A DNA stretch of 40,615 nucleotides. It comes from Anaerocolumna sp. (GTDB lineage Bacteria; Bacillota; Clostridia; Lachnospirales; Lachnospiraceae). The notes below the pieces were generated by a model. That model saw nothing but the letters and a program-made list of their open reading frames with translations, searched no databases and had not been told where the DNA came from. The stretch is taken from NCBI GenBank assembly GCA_029256725.1, contig JAQSXJ010000043.1, forward strand, positions 1 through 40,615. The letters run 5' to 3'. The translations under genes were made by a program, and so were the position numbers. Below are positions 37,834-40,615 of the stretch, piece by piece (positions within the stretch are counted from its first letter, which is position 1; each line of letters opens with the position of its first letter).

Positions 37834-40615
37834 CTATATACCAGTAATCATTTCCATTACATCATCAACATTCAATACACCTTTTGCTAAAAGCTCCAAG
37901 GGATCATCTTCTGAAACCATTCTATCTTCGAAAGTGTCTGATACATAGGTCAAAGCGGCTTCCATTTCCATGCCATACTCCCTGCACAGGTATTCACTTA
38001 AATCCTTTATATTACTGTAGTCAAATAAAACAGTGTTTTTAAGAACTATACCAAAAGCTTCATTTATATTCTTTAGCAAAGATACACCGGTTATGGAATC
38101 TACCCCGAATTCGGAGAACTGCATCGTAAAATCAATATCCTCCCGGTTTACTTTCAGCGTTTCTGTAATGCATTCAATCAATTTTTCCGAAACGATTTGA
38201 TATAAATCCATATCCTCACGGCTGTCTGCATTCCACCCGGGGTTATTTTGAATTTGATTTTCTGCCTCCTGACCAATTTCTTTTTCTATATAAGCTGCCA
38301 GGTCGTCTACATTGCTGTAGTCAAACAGAATCGTTGTTTTTAAAGTAAGATCAAACTCGTTATTAATTCGATCAATTAATTCCATTCCCGTTATGGAATC
38401 AACTCCATAATCGGAAAAGGAGGTATTGTTATCAACTTCTCCTGTTTCTACTTTTAATACCTCTGCTATACACCGGATAATACGTGACTTTAAATTACTT
38501 AGTATGTCATTGTAATTCATACCACTGTCAAAGTATCCTTTGAAGGATGTTTCTAATGGGGTACTAACAATTGCCTGCATCTCCTTCGCTGTCTTTTTGC
38601 TTTCAGCTACCAAGGTTTTAACTTGTTCTGTTCCATTCTCTAAATCTACTTCCCAGTTTGCATTATCAACAATATCTGTCTGTTTCAGAAGGAAGGGTTT
38701 GGCTTTCAACACAATGACCTGGCTGGCTGCTTTATCTAAGAGGATTCTTTCGATTGCTTTCATGCCTTCCTCCGGCTGAATAGAGAGCATACCTTTTGAA
38801 GCCATTATTTTATTATGCTCTTTAGAGGAGGCAACTCCAACGCTTCCCCAGTATCCCCAATTAATAATTTTCACAGGTATCTTCCCTGACTTCATTAAAT
38901 GGAGGGCAAATGAATCCTTGAACCCGCAAGCAGCCGCATAATTAGCCTGTCCTCCGTTGCCGACAAAGCTTTGTATTGAAGAAAAGAACATGATAAAATC
39001 AAGATTTTCTTCTTTTACGGCATCATATAATACAATACTTCCCGTTACCTTAGGCTCCAGGGCGTCGAAGATATCCCTTTCGGACATGTTGCGGATTGCT
39101 CTGTCTTTCATAACGATTGCAGAATGAATTACTCCATTGATACTGCCAAATTCCTTCTTCACTTCCAGGACAGCTTCTTTCATACTGTTTAAGTCAGTGG
39201 CATCAGCTTTAACATATAGTATCTTTGCACCTGAAGCTTTCAGGGCTGAAATTTTCTTCTTTCTATCCGTGTCTAACTCCGAGCGTCCCACCAAAGCTAC
39301 CTTTGCTCCAGCCTTAAGGGTCAAATACCGGCAGAACTCCAGGCCAATACCGCCTGCGCCGCCCAGTATCAGGTACACACCATCTTTTCTAAAGGAAGTA
39401 CTCTCTGCTTTACCCATACAGGTTGGTACTATCCTATGGAGGTATCTTTGCCGATTCCTGATTACAACCTCTTCCCCATTTCTACCGGCAGGTTCCTGTA
39501 TTACTAATCCGGTCAGATATTCTTTATCGCTTTTCCACTCCTTAAGATCAATATCAATACAGGTAGTTTTCCAGTATTGAAACTCTTTGGCCATGGATTT
39601 TGCAAAGCCTAATATACTGCCTGCACAAGGTATTACGTCATCTTCGCCTAAGGTATGTACGTTATTTGTAATTATCTTTATATGGAGCTTTTGATTATCC
39701 AGCCCTTTCTTAACAAAAGCTTTTATCAGGCGGAACAAAGAGAGAACGCCCATTTCTTGAGTTATTTCTAAGCTTTCCGGCTTATTAAAAGCAGTATCCT
39801 CTGAGGTTATTCCTCCCAGAAAATAAACATAATCCAAGCGATCGATTCTTGCCAGACAATCACTTATACCATTTTCATTAGAAGCATTAATTTCCCAGGA
39901 ATTCATACCTATTCTTCTATTTTCTGAACCCAGGAAAATTACATAGACTTCATCATTATAGTAATAGTCAATTAACTGCCGGCTCATTTCAGCATGGTTT
40001 GTTGGTACAAGGATTAATACCTTATTGTCTCCCAGGCTGTTTCTACTAGTAGCTTTCTTCTCTGGTAGCGGCACCGGTTTCCATACTGGTAGATAAAAGC
40101 AATTTTCGATAGCTGCTTCACTCTCTTTATTTTCATCGGTTAAACTATTTTCCTCGACATACTGTATACTCGCTTTTGGGTTTGCCCGGTATTGAGAAGC
40201 CGAAGAGTTAGAAGCAGGTGAGCTAGAGGTAGGTGAATTTTTATCTTTTACCCTCTCATTTTGCAGTTCTTTTGCTGTATTAATTTTATTCGCTGCTTTC
40301 CACACTCTTCGCATCTCAAAGGGATAGGTCGGTAAAGGTATCCGCTTCAATTGCTTCTCACCATACAGCAGTTTCCAGTCAATTTTAGCACCGGATACCC
40401 AGAGACTTGCCAATTTCATAAATTCACCCTTTTGAATAAGTGCAATTACTGTGGCTGTGTCAGTATAACTCTCCTTTAACCCTGCTTTCCCTTTTCCGCT
40501 TTCCACACGATTATGGTACAAGCCGTTTATTTCCTCTTTATCCTGAAGATAGTCAGCGAGTTTATGAATAAGTTCTTTATAGTCTGAAAATACGATTGCA
40601 AGCCGTTCTTCCATC
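37834..40615 (-). CDS. Trans-AT polyketide synthase, C-terminal part: [KS linker]-KR-ACP-ACP-docking (continues past the right edge)
   Basis: At least 927 codons are visible; the ATG at 40612-40614 is internal, because it reads as the end of the usual GREAMEERLA block after a KS. Visible order from that point: post-KS linker ending LPTYPFEMRRVW (about 94-105), Ser/Asn-rich linker, KR (about 170-680) with LGGAGGIG, Ser in FFSSIQS and Tyr in GQANY, then two ACPs with FSDYGVDSITG (Ser about 740) and FSEFGVDSITG (about 840), and a C-terminal docking segment. The paired ACPs, with LFDYSN after the serine, closely resemble the tandem ACPs at the beta-branching site of bacillaene PksL. This is therefore the likely target of PksG/PksH, though the KR of the same module looks intact. 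Confidence 0.9.
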   Translation of the reverse strand, partial: MEERLAIVFSDYKELIHKLADYLQDKEEINGLYHNRVESGKGKAGLKESYTDTATVIALIQKGEFMKLASLWVSGAKIDWKLLYGEKQLKRIPLPTYPFEMRRVWKAANKINTAKELQNERVKDKNSPTSSSPASNSSASQYRANPKASIQYVEENSLTDENKESEAAIENCFYLPVWKPVPLPEKKATSRNSLGDNKVLILVPTNHAEMSRQLIDYYYNDEVYVIFLGSENRRIGMNSWEINASNENGISDCLARIDRLDYVYFLGGITSEDTAFNKPESLEITQEMGVLSLFRLIKAFVKKGLDNQKLHIKIITNNVHTLGEDDVIPCAGSILGFAKSMAKEFQYWKTTCIDIDLKEWKSDKEYLTGLVIQEPAGRNGEEVVIRNRQRYLHRIVPTCMGKAESTSFRKDGVYLILGGAGGIGLEFCRYLTLKAGAKVALVGRSELDTDRKKKISALKASGAKILYVKADATDLNSMKEAVLEVKKEFGSINGVIHSAIVMKDRAIRNMSERDIFDALEPKVTGSIVLYDAVKEENLDFIMFFSSIQSFVGNGGQANYAAACGFKDSFALHLMKSGKIPVKIINWGYWGSVGVASSKEHNKIMASKGMLSIQPEEGMKAIERILLDKAASQVIVLKAKPFLLKQTDIVDNANWEVDLENGTEQVKTLVAESKKTAKEMQAIVSTPLETSFKGYFDSGMNYNDILSNLKSRIIRCIAEVLKVETGEVDNNTSFSDYGVDSITGMELIDRINNEFDLTLKTTILFDYSNVDDLAAYIEKEIGQEAENQIQNNPGWNADSREDMDLYQIVSEKLIECITETLKVNREDIDFTMQFSEFGVDSITGVSLLKNINEAFGIVLKNTVLFDYSNIKDLSEYLCREYGMEMEAALTYVSDTFEDRMVSEDDPLELLAKGVLNVDDVMEMITGI

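Noticed and set aside
40612..40614. Start codon of the partial PKS gene
   Set aside because: The reading frame enters in the middle of the conserved block that follows a KS domain; the gene continues beyond the window.
1..40615. tRNA or rRNA genes
   Set aside because: I looked in the intergenic gaps for cloverleaf-type or rRNA-like sequence and saw none.

Overview
The window comes from a low-GC, Gram-positive anaerobe of the class Clostridia, most likely a plant-fibre-degrading member of the Lachnospiraceae. This rests on the AT-rich intergenic DNA, strong AGGAGG-type ribosome binding sites, a secreted GH5 cellulase, an ECF vitamin transporter component, a TcdR/UviA-like sigma factor, and protein matches that read as clostridial or Bacillus-like. 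No database search was possible, so the taxon is an inference.

Region 1 (1-5.3 kb, minus strand) holds a partial DUF1801 gene, a GH5 cellulase broken near its C-terminus, a monofunctional peptidoglycan glycosyltransferase, and a DinG-type helicase broken in two places. Region 2 (5.2-8.6 kb) is the most interesting part. An endolysin gene (5335-6171), a TcdR/BotR/UviA-type sigma factor gene (7470-8012) and a holin gene (8029-8430) lie close together. The endolysin and sigma genes are preceded by the same non-housekeeping promoter, TTTACA-N16-CTCTTT. This looks like a self-activating sigma/holin/endolysin export or lysis circuit, similar in logic to clostridial toxin release. A lipoprotein gene lies between them on the other strand. 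Region 3 (8.5-10.4 kb) is a duplicated, decayed cassette: two paralogous ~130-residue immunity-like proteins, each preceded by a remnant ending in GKFIDI, and one remnant keeping a signal peptide. Region 4 (10.4-19.5 kb) holds an SDR oxidoreductase, a fluoride riboswitch driving a disrupted CLC-F fluoride antiporter, an ECF S-component behind a long leader, a P-loop kinase, then a plus-strand lipid/flavodoxin set (two CDP-alcohol phosphatidyltransferases, a TetR regulator with a clear promoter and palindromic operator, two flavodoxin-like proteins) and a degenerate sensor-kinase-like membrane protein, closed by a strong terminator.

Region 5 (19.5-40.6 kb, all minus strand) is the 3' end of a trans-AT polyketide synthase cluster that continues past the right edge. 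In transcription order: the end of a PKS ([KS]-KR-ACP-ACP), a KS-DH(degenerate) protein, a KR-ACP-KS-DH-KR-ACP-ACP-TE protein that ends the assembly line, then a DUF4922/GDP-hexose-phosphorylase-like protein, a CofD/YvcK-like protein, a beta-phosphoglucomutase-like HAD protein, a GT1 glycosyltransferase, and the beta-branching enzymes PksH (ECH1) and PksG (HMG synthase). No AT domain is present, so malonyl loading must be supplied in trans. The HMGS cassette suggests a beta-alkyl branch, and the sugar-phosphate trio plus glycosyltransferase suggests an unusual glycosyl or phospho tailoring step.

Three window-wide themes stand out. First, at least six positions in the first 17 kb look like small internal deletions in otherwise well-preserved genes; none was noticed in the PKS genes. 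Second, minisatellite-like in-frame repeats have grown inside PKS linkers and inside one DH domain. Third, dispersed intergenic elements occur, including a 200-bp MITE with a target duplication inserted between two PKS genes.
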